Part shown: positions 25,173 through 33,363 of the stretch, one piece after another | Numbering within the stretch: position 1 is the stretch's first letter | Layout: every line of letters starts with the position of its first letter | Assembly: GCA_003574895.1 (NCBI GenBank) | Contig: PJFB01000003.1 | Location: forward strand, 186,001 to 250,000 | Length of the DNA stretch: 64,000 nt | Direction: 5' to 3' | From: Geobacter sp. | GTDB lineage: Bacteria > Desulfobacterota > Desulfuromonadia > Geobacterales > Pseudopelobacteraceae | Translations under genes and position numbers: made by a program | Notes under the pieces: generated by a model | Database searches by the model: none | The model's input: the letters and a program-made list of their open reading frames with translations, nothing else | What the model was told of the DNA's origin: nothing

Positions 25173-27224
25173 CTAGACAGGCATACCGCTCAAAACCTTG
25201 CGAATGGATTTTCCCAGCTTGCTTATGACATAAGGTTTCATCAGGAAATCACGGATTCCGATCTCCCTTGCCTCTTTCCCATCGATCTGTTCGCTGAATC
25301 CGGTGCAGATGACGATGGGAATATCCGGCCTGATTTCCAAAAGATTTCTGGCAAGCTCCTTGCCAGTGAGACCCGGCATGGTCATGTCGGTTATGACCAG
25401 ATCGAATGCATAGGGCCTGGCACGGAATGTCTCCAGGGCTTCAATGCTACTTGTTTTGAGGGTGACGTCATAACCGAGCGACCGGAGCATCTTCCCACCC
25501 AAATCGGTAATGGCATTTTCATCGTCAACAAACAGGACACGCTCATTGCCTGTTATAGGTTGCCCGATAAGACCGGATCCCAGCGCCACCTCTTCTTCGG
25601 TCCTGGGGATGTAAACATCGAAGGTGGTTCCTTGCCCTGGCTCGCTATTTACGGTAATCGCGCCACCAAGGTTGGTGACAATACCCTGAACTACCGCAAG
25701 CCCCATTCCGGTCCCTTCGCCAATTCCCTTGGTAGTAAAATAAGGGTCAAAGATACGTTCGATGATCGCAGAATCTATGCCCTGACCAGTATCGCTCACT
25801 GTCAACTTCACGAACTTGCCAGGCTTCAATCCATGGTATCTGGAGGCAAACGCTTCGTCCATCTGAATATCTGACAGGCTTATGTTCAAAATCCCGCCAT
25901 TGAGGCGCATAGCATGGGCAGCATTAATGCCGAGGTTCATCAGCACTTGGTGAAGCTGAGTCGAATCCGCCAGAACCACATCATTCTGGTGAGTAATATC
26001 GATTACCTGGCGTAGTTCGATGGTTGCGGGAAACGAAGATCTGAAAAGCCTGAGAACCTCCTTGACGATCGGTGCCAGGTGTACCGGCTTTCTTTCCAGC
26101 TCATTCTGGCGGCTGAAGGTGAGTATCTGTTGCACCAGTTCCGTAGCGCGCATGCCCGATTCGATAACCCGCTCCAGATCACGGCTTATCGGGCTCTCAT
26201 CCGGAGTCTTCTGCATGGCCATTTCGGCAAACCCCATCAGTGCCATGAGTATATTATTGAAATCATGGGCTATGCCTCCGGCAAGCGTGCCGATCGCCTC
26301 CATCTTCTGAGCCTGGCGAAGCTCCCTTTCCAGTTTCATCTCATGGGTAATATCGCGGTGGATACTCACATAATTGATGATATTCCCATCTTTATCGCGA
26401 ATCGGGGAAGCAGTGACTTCCGCATTATAATGCGAGCCGTCCTTTTTCTTGATCGTGAGACGGCCGGACCAAACATCGCCATGGGTCAAGGCCGTAATTA
26501 TCTGTTTGTAGATCGATGGATCCAAATTGTCGTTCTTGAGAACGCGGGTATGCTGGCCTATTATTTCATCCCTGTCATAATTGCTCAATCTTTCAAAGGC
26601 TGGATTGACGTAGTCAATTATCCACTTGTCGTCCGTAATAAATATTGCCTCCGCTGCCTGCTCAATAGCAGTTGCCAACCGTCCCCGCTCGGCTTCGGCA
26701 AGTTCCCGTTCGCGAATTTCAGCCTGCAGATCGCAGATTGCACATGCCAGTTCGGCGGTCCGCTCCTCTACCCGCTTTTCGAGCGATTCCTTCGCTTCCT
26801 TTAGTCGGTTTGTCAGCTCCTTGATATGCAAATGTACCGAAATCCGGGCCAGGAGTTCTTCTCGGTGAAAGGGCTTGGTGATATAGTCCACGGCACCAAC
26901 TTCCAGACCCTTAACCTTGTGGCCGGTTTCCACCAAGGCGGTCATGAATATGACCGGAATATCTTTCGTACCTTCATTATTCTTCAATCTGCGGCAGGTT
27001 TCATAGCCGTCGATACCCGGCATCATGATATCCAACAGGATGAGGTCCGGTTGGGCATAATTCGCCCTTTTGAGAGCACTTTCGCCATCCTCGGCCACAA
27101 GGATCGTATAATTGCACTCTGCCAAGCTATCTCTTACCACGGCCAGGTTATTGGGATCATCATCAACCGTCAGGATAACTGGCTTGCGAACATCGGTTTT
27201 AGTCGCTTGTTGTTCTGGAATCAT
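25173..27224 (-). CDS. Hybrid sensor kinase REC-PAS-HisKA-HATPase-REC
   Basis: A 683-residue cytoplasmic protein. N-terminal receiver (about 15-130, phospho-Asp65 in LILLDIMMPG), coiled coil, PAS domain (about 190-310; AIFITDDKWIIDYVNPAFERLSNYDRDE), HisKA with the His in GGIAHDFNNILMALMG, HATPase with TGMGLAVVQGIV, and a C-terminal receiver (DLVITDMTMPG). No DNA-binding output domain. The start at 27224 follows AGGGAGAAGG and overlaps the previous kinase by 26 bp, so the two are coupled. Confidence 0.92.
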   Translation of the reverse strand: MIPEQQATKTDVRKPVILTVDDDPNNLAVVRDSLAECNYTILVAEDGESALKRANYAQPDLILLDIMMPGIDGYETCRRLKNNEGTKDIPVIFMTALVETGHKVKGLEVGAVDYITKPFHREELLARISVHLHIKELTNRLKEAKESLEKRVEERTAELACAICDLQAEIRERELAEAERGRLATAIEQAAEAIFITDDKWIIDYVNPAFERLSNYDRDEIIGQHTRVLKNDNLDPSIYKQIITALTHGDVWSGRLTIKKKDGSHYNAEVTASPIRDKDGNIINYVSIHRDITHEMKLERELRQAQKMEAIGTLAGGIAHDFNNILMALMGFAEMAMQKTPDESPISRDLERVIESGMRATELVQQILTFSRQNELERKPVHLAPIVKEVLRLFRSSFPATIELRQVIDITHQNDVVLADSTQLHQVLMNLGINAAHAMRLNGGILNISLSDIQMDEAFASRYHGLKPGKFVKLTVSDTGQGIDSAIIERIFDPYFTTKGIGEGTGMGLAVVQGIVTNLGGAITVNSEPGQGTTFDVYIPRTEEEVALGSGLIGQPITGNERVLFVDDENAITDLGGKMLRSLGYDVTLKTSSIEALETFRARPYAFDLVITDMTMPGLTGKELARNLLEIRPDIPIVICTGFSEQIDGKEAREIGIRDFLMKPYVISKLGKSIRKVLSGMPV

Positions 27225-29544
27225 TGCCCTTCTCCCTGTAGTGATCCGCCAGCGACAGAATTGCCTTTGCTTTGAATCCTCCGGCCAAATCACGCAACTT
27301 GTCCGCAAAACCGGAATATATTTTGTCCCTTTCTTCCAGTTCAGCAGCCCACTTTTCTATCCTTTGCATATCACCGAGCATGGCCAGTTCGAACAAAGCC
27401 TCTATATCCTCTGGCAATGGGACGACAAACTCCTTCGCGCGTCCCGAACGTTCCACGTCTGCCTCCAGAGCAACCATGCTCGTCGATACCTTATCCCATT
27501 CTATATCAAGCAGTACAGCTATCTTTTCCAAAAGCAGATCAATATTGATCGGTTTCAACACAAAATCATCGCATTCGGCAACAAAAGCCTCCTTGTGGTC
27601 ACTATCCGTCACCGTGGCCGATGAACCGATGATCTTGACACCGGCAAACTCCTGATGTTCCCTGATTCCCTTGATCGCCTCCAACCCATCCATTTCGGGC
27701 ATTACCAGATCCATCAGCACCAGATCCGGATGGCAATCAAGAGCTTTTGCAACTGCAACTCGACCATTTTCCGCCGTGGCGACATTAAATCCCAACGGCT
27801 CCAGAAGCGAAACCAACATGGAGGTATTGGTAAAATTATCGTCAACCACCAGCACACTTTTCCGCTTCCCCTGATAACCAGTTACAATAACATCAGGCAT
27901 TTCGATGCGTTCCGCAACTTCCAGCACTTGCGGCAGCGCCAGTTCCATCCAAAACGTGCTGCCCTCGCCAACAACGCTCTCCACGCCCAGTCCGCCCTGC
28001 ATCAAGGCCAGCAGGCGTTTAGATATGTTCAAGCCAAGCCCGGTCCCTTCGCTAGCCTGCCTGTCGCCAATCAGTTGGGTGAACGGCTCGAAAATAGCTT
28101 CCAGTTTCTCCGTAGGAATACCGATCCCGGTGTCGGTCACCTCGCACCTCAACACCCCGTAGCCGGCCTGGCCGTAACTAACTACCAGGCTGATTCCGCC
28201 ACGGCGCGTATATTTGACGGCATTGCTCAAAAGGTTCAACAGGACCTGTTTGAGCTTGCGTTCATCGCCACGCACAAACTCCGGCAAAGGAGTGCGATCC
28301 TCATAACGAAGATACAACTCCTTTTCCTCTGCATGCAGCTTGGTAATATTGAAGACCTGACGCAGAAGCGCGGGCAGGTCGAACATCACATTTTCGATCT
28401 CCATCTTGTGGGCCTCGATCTTGCCCACATCCAGGATATCGTTGATGAGCATGAGCAGATGTTCGCCGCTGCTGCGCATGATTTCCAGCTGTTGCCGCTG
28501 ACTATCCGTCAGGTTGTCCTGGCGCTTGATGATCTGGGCATAACCAAGGATTGCATTGAGGGGCGTGCGCAGCTCATGGCTCATGCTGGACAGGAAATCG
28601 CTCTTGGCCCGATTTGCCGCTTCAGCCGCCTCCTTGGCCTCCTCCAGCTGTTTATGGGCACCTGAAAAGGCGTGGATCAGCTGATTGACACCGTCTACCA
28701 GATTACGCCAGCCACCCTCGAAAACGCCGGAATTGCCGCGGGTGTCCAACCTGCCTGCCTGTACCGCCAGGATAAGCCAGTCTGTCTCCCGCAAAACCTG
28801 GCGAATCGTATCCTTCATGGACTGGAATGCCACCGACAATGCGCCGATTTCATCGTTTTGATCGATTTTTATTTCCTGGCTCAAATCGCCATGGGCGATG
28901 CCATTTGCTACCTTGACAATCTGTGCAAGCGGCTTGGTGGCGTGACTGATCAGGAAATACGCCAGGATGCTGCTGCCGGAAGCGAAGAAGATTGCCAATA
29001 ACAGGCCCCGTTCAACGATTTTCCTTTCTGTTTCACGCATTGATGATTTTGAAAAGCTCAGCCTGATCCAGCCGATTTGTTCCTTGATTTTCTTGACGCT
29101 GTCCGTTTCCTGGAAAATGTCGAAGTCTTCCTGATTCCGGATGGTAAAAACCGGCGCGTAAAACACAAAGGCATCCTGCTCCTCGGACATGGAAATGGGG
29201 GCATTGGGCAATAAACCGACTATAGGGTTCAAGATAGGCGAGCCGGCATGGATAAGCATCGTCATCCTGCTGTCATAGATCGTCACGGCGGATACTTCGG
29301 AATTGGTCCTTAAAAACTGCACCGTGCTCTTCAAGAGTTCAGGATTTCCTGAAAGAATCGGCAGCTCGCCGGTCTTGGTAGCCAGGGTAGTGACGGTTTC
29401 CGCTCTCTTGATAATCTCGCTGCGAATAATCTCCTTCTCGGTCTGGATCGATTCGTAAGTAAAAATTATCGAGATCACGATCAAAACCGGTATCATGAAC
29501 AAAAGCGCCTTCATTTTGAATGTCATGATAAACGGTTTTTTCAT
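27199..29544 (-). CDS. Membrane hybrid sensor histidine kinase with HAMP and receiver
   Basis: A 781-residue protein: TM1 (about 11-30), periplasmic sensor (about 31-178), TM2 (about 180-200), HAMP and linker (about 200-300), HisKA with His323 in SSMSHELRTPLNAILGY, HATPase (GTGLGLNISKRL), receiver (about 560-690; DLVLMDLVMPEMDG) and a helical C-terminal region of about 90 residues without an obvious HPt histidine. It overlaps the upstream periplasmic binding protein gene by 4 bp, so that protein is the likely ligand-sensing partner. Confidence 0.93.
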   Translation of the reverse strand: MKKPFIMTFKMKALLFMIPVLIVISIIFTYESIQTEKEIIRSEIIKRAETVTTLATKTGELPILSGNPELLKSTVQFLRTNSEVSAVTIYDSRMTMLIHAGSPILNPIVGLLPNAPISMSEEQDAFVFYAPVFTIRNQEDFDIFQETDSVKKIKEQIGWIRLSFSKSSMRETERKIVERGLLLAIFFASGSSILAYFLISHATKPLAQIVKVANGIAHGDLSQEIKIDQNDEIGALSVAFQSMKDTIRQVLRETDWLILAVQAGRLDTRGNSGVFEGGWRNLVDGVNQLIHAFSGAHKQLEEAKEAAEAANRAKSDFLSSMSHELRTPLNAILGYAQIIKRQDNLTDSQRQQLEIMRSSGEHLLMLINDILDVGKIEAHKMEIENVMFDLPALLRQVFNITKLHAEEKELYLRYEDRTPLPEFVRGDERKLKQVLLNLLSNAVKYTRRGGISLVVSYGQAGYGVLRCEVTDTGIGIPTEKLEAIFEPFTQLIGDRQASEGTGLGLNISKRLLALMQGGLGVESVVGEGSTFWMELALPQVLEVAERIEMPDVIVTGYQGKRKSVLVVDDNFTNTSMLVSLLEPLGFNVATAENGRVAVAKALDCHPDLVLMDLVMPEMDGLEAIKGIREHQEFAGVKIIGSSATVTDSDHKEAFVAECDDFVLKPINIDLLLEKIAVLLDIEWDKVSTSMVALEADVERSGRAKEFVVPLPEDIEALFELAMLGDMQRIEKWAAELEERDKIYSGFADKLRDLAGGFKAKAILSLADHYREKGNDSRTTSD

Positions 29545-30434
29545 GGATACGCCTTCTTGGCCATCCTGACCATCTCATCGGGTATATGAATTCCCATCTT
29601 CCTGGCGGTATCGGTATTGAGATACAACTCGAATCTCTTTGGGGGAGAAGGGGGCAAAAGCCCGACATTGATACCTTTGATCGCTTTGGTTGCATATTCG
29701 CCGATCAATCTGCCCACATTGACCGTATCGACCACCAGGGCGAGTAATGCCCCCTCCTTGACCTGTCTTTCCGAGATGCCGATCAAGGGTATGCCTCTCC
29801 TGAACGAGAGCAGGTATGCCTCTTCCATGGCTGTTTCCGTCAATAGTGAGGCGTCGGGCATGAGCAGGATGGCATCGGCGCTGTTGACCTGTCGTAGCGT
29901 GTTGACGAATTCATAGGCGTTTTTGACACTGTAGGCTGTCAGGTGCTGGTTCGTGTCCCCGGCCAGGAAACTCAGCTGATCACGGTTTCCGACAACGGCA
30001 ATATGCTTGATGGAATTGAGGTGACTGCTGATCAGGTCAAGATAATCCTTGGCAGGTATGGCCATGTAAAAGCCGGTGGTATTGGGCCTGGCAGTCTTTG
30101 GGGGTATTACGACCAGATCATAGATAACCGTTATCGAAGAGGGGAGCTGCAGGGCTTCAACCAACGCCTCCCTGCCGAGGGCGACCACGACTTTGGCCTC
30201 TTCCTTTTCCACAACGGACCTGAGGGTGTCTTTAACTTCGGGCGGGGCATAGGTTTTGGTGGATGCGCGCAGGGTTTTCCTGATGCCCGAGATAATTTCA
30301 ACCACCGGCTTGAGTCGGGTATCCCCTATGATGATGACATCGGAGGCATGACAAACAGGAACGCTTAAGCAGAGCATGAGCGTTGACAACAGAATGGATG
30401 CTGTAATGGCTGACCTGATATTCATTAAATGCAT
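29541..30434 (-). CDS. Periplasmic binding protein, TrpX-like (ABC_sub_bind), copy 1
   Basis: A 297-residue exported protein (signal peptide about 1-30). It has the type 1 periplasmic-binding fold of the short TrpX-like group: VVALGREALVEAL, ITVIYDLVV, PNTTGFYMAIP, ADAILLMPDASLLTE, FRRGIPLIGISERQVKEGALLALVVD. It ends ...GIHIPDEMVRMAKKAYP. No ABC permease or ATPase gene adjoins it; it overlaps a sensor kinase. It is a close paralogue of 32399-33289 over the whole length. Start: ATG 30434 or 30425. Confidence 0.9.
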   Translation of the reverse strand: MHLMNIRSAITASILLSTLMLCLSVPVCHASDVIIIGDTRLKPVVEIISGIRKTLRASTKTYAPPEVKDTLRSVVEKEEAKVVVALGREALVEALQLPSSITVIYDLVVIPPKTARPNTTGFYMAIPAKDYLDLISSHLNSIKHIAVVGNRDQLSFLAGDTNQHLTAYSVKNAYEFVNTLRQVNSADAILLMPDASLLTETAMEEAYLLSFRRGIPLIGISERQVKEGALLALVVDTVNVGRLIGEYATKAIKGINVGLLPPSPPKRFELYLNTDTARKMGIHIPDEMVRMAKKAYP

Positions 30435-30643
30435 AAACCTTGATCCCGCCCTCCGGCGCCTTTTGCACTCAGCTTTTACAAAAGTAGTTCCAATCCCGAG
30501 AGGTTACGGTGGAGACATTTGGATCACTTTCTTAAAATATGTGCATCAACAAGTCCACAGCCACATACAAACACAAAAAGCATCCCTTTGTTAAGCATAT
30601 AAACCACTTTTACAACAAAATGTAAATTAAGTTTTTTGCACTA

Positions 30644-30671
30644 TTGACAATCTTAAAAATTGTGTTATAAA
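30644..30671 (+). promoter_or_regulatory. Predicted sigma70-type promoter of the geopeptide cassette
   Basis: TTGACA (30644-30649), 16 bp, TATAAA (30666-30671), in an AT-rich stretch. The spacer holds an inverted repeat ACAAT(7)ATTGT (30647-30651/30659-30663) that overlaps the -35 box and could be an operator. Transcription would begin near 30678 and give a leader of about 245 bases. 30435-30643 separates this promoter from the divergent binding-protein gene; I see no further clear element there. Confidence 0.75.
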
Positions 30672-30781
30672 ATGCGCCCTTAATTAAATGATGTTGTATT
30701 TGCACGCCCGAGATGGCTGACCCGCGAATTTGTTATTCACGCACTATTTCCGAGCCAAAACCTTTTTAAACAAACAGATCA

Positions 30782-30892
30782 ACAATGATCCCAGCAGGTT
30801 GCGCTGGCTGGTGACTGTTAATTATTGTAAATCCGCCGGGGTGCTGTAGGCTTCACTTGCCCGGCGGCTGCCATGCCAATGAAATCCATTGG
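30782..30892 (+). ncRNA. Structured 5' leader of the geopeptide transcript
   Basis: Three hairpins lie in tandem: CCAGC/GCTGG (30791-30795/30803-30807), enclosed by ACAAT/ATTGT (30782-30786/30824-30828); an 8-bp GC stem CCGCCGGG/CCCGGCGG (30833-30840/30860-30867); and CCAATG/CATTGG (30876-30881/30887-30892). The last ends 16 bases before the Shine-Dalgarno of the precursor gene. No known riboswitch consensus is visible. It may be an RNA control element or simply stabilise the mRNA. Confidence 0.5.
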
Positions 30893-30922
30893 GATATCTA
30901 ATAAAAAAGGAGAGAAAAGAAC

Positions 30923-31027
30923 ATGGAAACAGTGAACACACTGGTAGTGCTTGACGAGGGTAACAAGGCTTTTAGCGAGGTGCCTTACGGCAGCTGCTGC
31001 TTAACTTCACTTATACCGCTGATCTAG
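30923..31027 (+). CDS. Ribosomal peptide precursor (geopeptide-like), 34 residues with a C-terminal Cys-Cys core
   Basis: A short gene with a very strong Shine-Dalgarno (AAAAAAGGAGAG) ending nine bases before the ATG. The product is 34 residues: an acidic N-terminal part METVNTLVVLDEGNK, then a C-terminal part containing VPYGSCCLTSLIPLI. It is followed by a terminator and a radical SAM/SPASM maturase, the classic layout of a RiPP precursor. To my recollection it matches the 'geopeptide' family named by computational mining in Geobacter. The two adjacent cysteines are the likely site of modification. No export peptide signal is evident. Confidence 0.85.
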   Translation: METVNTLVVLDEGNKAFSEVPYGSCCLTSLIPLI

Positions 31028-31053
31028 GCCTTGCTTGAACTTATCGACGGACC

Positions 31054-31082
31054 AAGGGGGGAGATATTGTCCCCCCTTTTTT
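31054..31082 (+). terminator. Strong intrinsic terminator between the precursor and its maturase
   Basis: GGGGGG (31056-31061) pairs with CCCCCC (31071-31076), extended by A-T pairs on both sides, with an eight-to-nine-base loop and a T6 run at 31077-31082. It starts 27 bp after the precursor stop. Most transcripts should end here, giving more precursor than maturase. Its T run is 14 bp before the maturase ATG, which argues against the upstream TTG start at 31031. Confidence 0.93.
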
Positions 31083-31096
31083 CAGGAAAACAACCA

Positions 31097-32392
31097 ATGC
31101 ACCTGTCGCGCTATCTGAAGATCTACCCCTGCCCTGACCAACCCGGTCTCAACCTGCTCTATTCCACCAAACAATCGTCCATGGCACTGGTGCCGGACAG
31201 CACCCTGCAAGCGGCCCGGAACGGGTCCTTGTCCGAGCCCGAGGCCCTGGCCAGGCTCGGCATGGTGGTGCCTGATCCGATTGCCGAAAGGGAGCAGATG
31301 CGGGACATCTTCGTCAATGCCAACCAAAAGCCACGCCCCTTCAATGGCGTTGTGGTGCTCAACCTGGACTGCAATCTGGCCTGCCCCTACTGCTACGAGG
31401 ACCGCTTCCGGGGCCGTCACTACATGACCCCAGAGATAGCCCTGCAGCTGGTGGACCACATCCGGCATGAACAGTTCGACCAGGGGCGCTCGGTCAAGCT
31501 GGTCTTCTACGGCGGCGAACCGCTGCTCTCCCTGGGCCTGATCAGGGACATCTCCGGGCAGTTGCAGCGGGCCGCAGCCGAGCAGGGGTGCGACTACAGC
31601 TTTTCCCTGGTCACCAATGGCACCCTCCTTACCGGCTCGGTGGTGGAGGAGCTTTTACCGTTGGGGTACTGCGGCGCCAAGGTCACCCTGGATGGTCCGG
31701 CCGCACTGCACAACCAAAGCCGCCCCTTTGTCTCCGGCAAGGGGAGTTTCAACACCATCGTCACTAACCTGGCCTCCATCTGCGGCCTGGCACCCCTACA
31801 ACTGGGTGGCAACTACACCCAGGACAACTACCGGGATTTCCCGCTCCTGCTGGATAACTTGATGGAGAGGGAAATCACCCCGGACAAGGTGACCACCGTG
31901 CTCTTTGCACCGGTTGTACCCAAGTCCGGGGCGCAGACGGTCGCCGATTTCAACGGTGCCTGCACCTGCTCCCATGAGCCGTGGCTTATCGAGGCCGCCG
32001 ACTACCTGCGGGAAGAGACCCTGCAACGTGGCTACAGCGCCCCCAAGCCAAGGCTGACCTCCTGCATGGTGGAGTTCGCCAACGATCTGGTCATCAACCA
32101 CGATGGCAGCCTCTACAAATGCCCGGCCTTCATGGCCTACGACGAACTACGCATCGGCACCCTTGGCGACGGCATCGGCGATTACCAGGTGTCCCACAAC
32201 CTGGACCTCTGGAAAAACGAGGAATGCCTGGATTGCCCCTACCTGCCGCTCTGCTTCGGCGGCTGCCGCCAGCTGACGCTGTTGCGCACCGGCGCCATCG
32301 ATGGCGTGGATTGCCGCAGGGAATTCTACGACGGGAGCCTGGAACGGATCATCCGCCAGGACCTGAAATACCAGACCATGAAAAAGGATTGA
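31097..32392 (+). CDS. Radical SAM/SPASM peptide maturase (geopeptide maturase-like)
   Basis: A 431-residue protein. The N-terminal 75 residues (LSRYLKIYPCPDQPGLNLLYSTKQSS...) resemble the peptide-handling region of SCIFF-type maturases. The radical SAM core has CNLACPYCYED (cluster Cys92, 96, 99) and FYGGEPLLSLGLI. The C-terminal SPASM region has CMVEFANDLVINHDGSLYKCPAF and CLDCPYLPLCFGGCRQ, ligands for auxiliary Fe-S clusters. The ATG at 31097 has AGGA nine bases upstream. Such enzymes install thioether or C-C/C-N crosslinks; the adjacent Cys-Cys peptide is the presumed substrate. Confidence 0.92.
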   Translation: MHLSRYLKIYPCPDQPGLNLLYSTKQSSMALVPDSTLQAARNGSLSEPEALARLGMVVPDPIAEREQMRDIFVNANQKPRPFNGVVVLNLDCNLACPYCYEDRFRGRHYMTPEIALQLVDHIRHEQFDQGRSVKLVFYGGEPLLSLGLIRDISGQLQRAAAEQGCDYSFSLVTNGTLLTGSVVEELLPLGYCGAKVTLDGPAALHNQSRPFVSGKGSFNTIVTNLASICGLAPLQLGGNYTQDNYRDFPLLLDNLMEREITPDKVTTVLFAPVVPKSGAQTVADFNGACTCSHEPWLIEAADYLREETLQRGYSAPKPRLTSCMVEFANDLVINHDGSLYKCPAFMAYDELRIGTLGDGIGDYQVSHNLDLWKNEECLDCPYLPLCFGGCRQLTLLRTGAIDGVDCRREFYDGSLERIIRQDLKYQTMKKD

Positions 32393-32398
32393 GCGGTT

Positions 32399-33289
32399 CT
32401 AGGGATAGACCCGTTTGGCCATCCTGACCATCTCATTGGGGATCTGGATCCCCATCTTCCTGGCAGTGGCCGTGTTGAGATACATATCGAATTTTCTGGG
32501 AGGCGACGGCGGGATCTGGCCGATATTCACCCCCCGGTTCGCCTTTGTGGCATACTCGCCGATCAGCTTGCCCACGTTGACCATGTTGACCACCAGCGCC
32601 AACAAAGCCCCCTCCTTGACATTACGCTCCGAAATCCCCAATAGGGGAATCCCCTTCCTGAAGGAGAGTAGGTAGGCCTCATGCATAGCCGTGCTGGTCA
32701 GCAGGGAGGTGTCGGGAAGGAGCAGGATCGCGTCCGCCGCATCGATCTGGCGGACCGTATTGACCAGATCAAAGCTGTCCCTGACGGTATAGACGCTATA
32801 GGAACCCATCTGGGCCGCGCCCCAGGCCAGGGTGTTCAACTGGTCGCGGCTACCCACCACCGCAAGCTGCCGGATGGAATGGAGGTGGTTCCTGATCAGG
32901 TCGGCATATTCCCGGACCGGCGTGGCCAGGTAAAAACCGGTGGTATTGGGCCGGTTGAACACCGGCGGGGTAACGACCAGGTCAAAGATCACCGGGATGC
33001 TGGATGGAAGCCCCAGGGCCTCGGTCAAAGCATCCTTGCCCAAGGCCACCACTACCCTGGCACCTTCGTTTTCCACCACATCTCTCAGTACCCCCCTGAC
33101 TTCGTCGGGCGAACAGATCCGCATGGAGGCACCCAGGGTCTTCCTGATCCCGGAGATAATCTCCACTGCAGGTCTAAGCTGGGTATCGGCAACCACAAGG
33201 ACATCGGCAGCCCAACAGGTTGATGAATAGGGGGTTGAAACCAGGAGGGAGCACAACAGGGCAAATACAACGCTAATTTTGTTCAACAT
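32399..33289 (-). CDS. Periplasmic binding protein, TrpX-like, copy 2
   Basis: A 296-residue exported protein (signal peptide about 1-27), collinear with copy 1 at 29541-30434. Shared blocks include VEIISGIRKTL, RPNTTGFYLATP, VNTVRQIDAADAILLLPD, FRKGIPLLGISERNVKEGALLALVV, LIGEYATKA, PPSPPRKFDMYLNTATARKMGI and PNEMVRMAKRVYP. AAGGAAG lies about ten bases before the ATG. It follows the TonB-dependent receptor by 74 bp and converges on the maturase with a 6-bp gap. It is probably the periplasmic acceptor for the receptor's ligand. Confidence 0.9.
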   Translation of the reverse strand: MLNKISVVFALLCSLLVSTPYSSTCWAADVLVVADTQLRPAVEIISGIRKTLGASMRICSPDEVRGVLRDVVENEGARVVVALGKDALTEALGLPSSIPVIFDLVVTPPVFNRPNTTGFYLATPVREYADLIRNHLHSIRQLAVVGSRDQLNTLAWGAAQMGSYSVYTVRDSFDLVNTVRQIDAADAILLLPDTSLLTSTAMHEAYLLSFRKGIPLLGISERNVKEGALLALVVNMVNVGKLIGEYATKANRGVNIGQIPPSPPRKFDMYLNTATARKMGIQIPNEMVRMAKRVYP

Positions 33290-33317
33290 GATGAAACGGC
33301 TTCCTTGCTATTGATAT

Positions 33318-33340
33318 CCCCCTCCCTGGCAGGGAGGGGG
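33318..33340. repeat. GC-rich hairpin between the receptor and binding-protein genes
   Basis: CCCCCTCCCT (33318-33327) pairs perfectly with AGGGAGGGGG (33331-33340) around a three-base loop. No T run follows on the minus strand, so it may shape differential mRNA stability rather than terminate. Confidence 0.7.
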
Positions 33341-33363
33341 GAGACAAATGGACTCTACGGTTT

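Noticed and set aside
30688-30720. Ten-codon reading frame in the peptide leader
   Set aside because: No Shine-Dalgarno and only about ten bases after the predicted transcription start; nothing to support translation.
30786-30815. Nine-codon Cys-containing frame in the peptide leader
   Set aside because: No Shine-Dalgarno; it lies within the hairpin region and is likely chance.
31031-31096. TTG start adding 22 residues to the radical SAM maturase
   Set aside because: The region forms a strong terminator hairpin and the ATG at 31097 has a proper Shine-Dalgarno.
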